Assembly (NCBI GenBank): GCA_964390805.1
Contig: CAYMKL010000060.1
Span: 1-39,601, forward strand
Direction: 5' to 3'
DNA length: 39,601 nucleotides
From: CAYMKL01 sp964390805
Lineage (GTDB): Bacteria > Chloroflexota > Anaerolineae > VGOG01
The notes below the pieces were generated by a model. That model did not search any database and was not told the DNA's origin. It saw only the letters and a list, made by a program, of their open reading frames with translations. Below, in pieces: positions 39,416 through 39,601 of the stretch. Made by a program: the position numbers and the translations under genes. Numbering within the stretch: the stretch's first letter is position 1; each line of letters starts with the position of its first letter.

Positions 39416-39601
39416 ATTCCACACCTTGTCCATCCCCGCAAAGCTGTTGACCTGCCCGAACGCATGCCCCCTCAGCGCATCGGGCATCTGGGGGGCATTG
39501 GCAGGTGTCCAATCCTCCAAACTCTATTGGAACAGCAGTTCAGCCCGGTAGTCCCCCTCTTGAGTGTTGTTGAATAATGAGCTATACTATAGCCCCCATC
39601 A
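39416..39601. other. Window end; possible decayed coding tail
   Basis: On the minus strand a short frame reads CQCPPDALRGHAFGQVNSFA then GMDKVWNH and ends in a TGA that lies in the edge of nonamer element B. The composition is protein-like but no family was recognised. Nothing else was seen before the window edge. Confidence 0.25.

Overview
This 39.6 kb window reads as chromosomal DNA of a Gram-negative-like, non-model bacterium, most plausibly a member of the Chloroflexota (Anaerolineae-like). That assignment is inference. It rests on the mix of genes: an isolated infA next to ftsK, lipoproteins with FG-GAP and DUF2807 domains, cyclase-TPR proteins, and several short-repeat families packed between genes. 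No rRNA, tRNA, CRISPR array or prophage was found.

Left part (1-9954): mnmG (minus strand) and radC (plus strand) are divergent. The 450 bp between them holds an mnmG promoter, two consensus sigma-70 promoters for radC, three phased direct repeats and a compact structured leader. Then come a 1263-residue lipoprotein (seven FG-GAP repeats, DUF11, Big_1 and a right-handed beta-helix) with a perfect terminator hairpin, an Amt-family transporter with its own promoter, and a minus-strand pair encoding a SLOG-fold protein and ThpR.

Middle (9955-22440): a palindrome-rich 290 bp repeat; a membrane-anchored triple zinc-ribbon protein; a dead transposase; a membrane protein with a C-terminal DUF1566-like domain; and a chimeric scar of antitoxin plus hydrolase pieces. 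A housekeeping block follows on the minus strand (triple-S1 protein, FtsK/SpoIIIE translocase, IF-1, DUF72 protein), decorated with heptamer and octamer tandem repeats at gene ends. After it come a 7TM-GAF-HTH receptor, a GNAT acetyltransferase and an M19 dipeptidase.

Right part (22320-36688): all real genes are on the minus strand and many concern membranes and acyl transfer. There are four acyltransferase-3/OpgC-like integral membrane proteins, a DUF998-like membrane protein, a DUF2807 lipoprotein, a class III nucleotide cyclase with TolB-like and TPR domains, an NTE-type patatin phospholipase with two cyclic-nucleotide-binding domains, a PlsC acyltransferase, and the scar of an acyl-CoA synthetase. 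I propose this as a cyclic-nucleotide-controlled lipid deacylation/reacylation neighbourhood: the cyclase makes the signal, the patatin senses it and cleaves phospholipids, and PlsC with the acyltransferases rebuilds or modifies lipids or glycans. The co-function is inference; the domains and catalytic residues are visible.

Right end (35097-39601): an APH-family kinase co-encoded with a pseudo-receiver protein, then an operon of nucleotidyltransferase, NarL-type histidine kinase and LuxR-type regulator, closed by a clear intrinsic terminator. The window is also rich in genome scars: mini-genes with internal deletions (APH-like and acyl-CoA-ligase-like), a restriction-methylase tail, and at least six families of short repeats, some of which run into or extend coding sequences.
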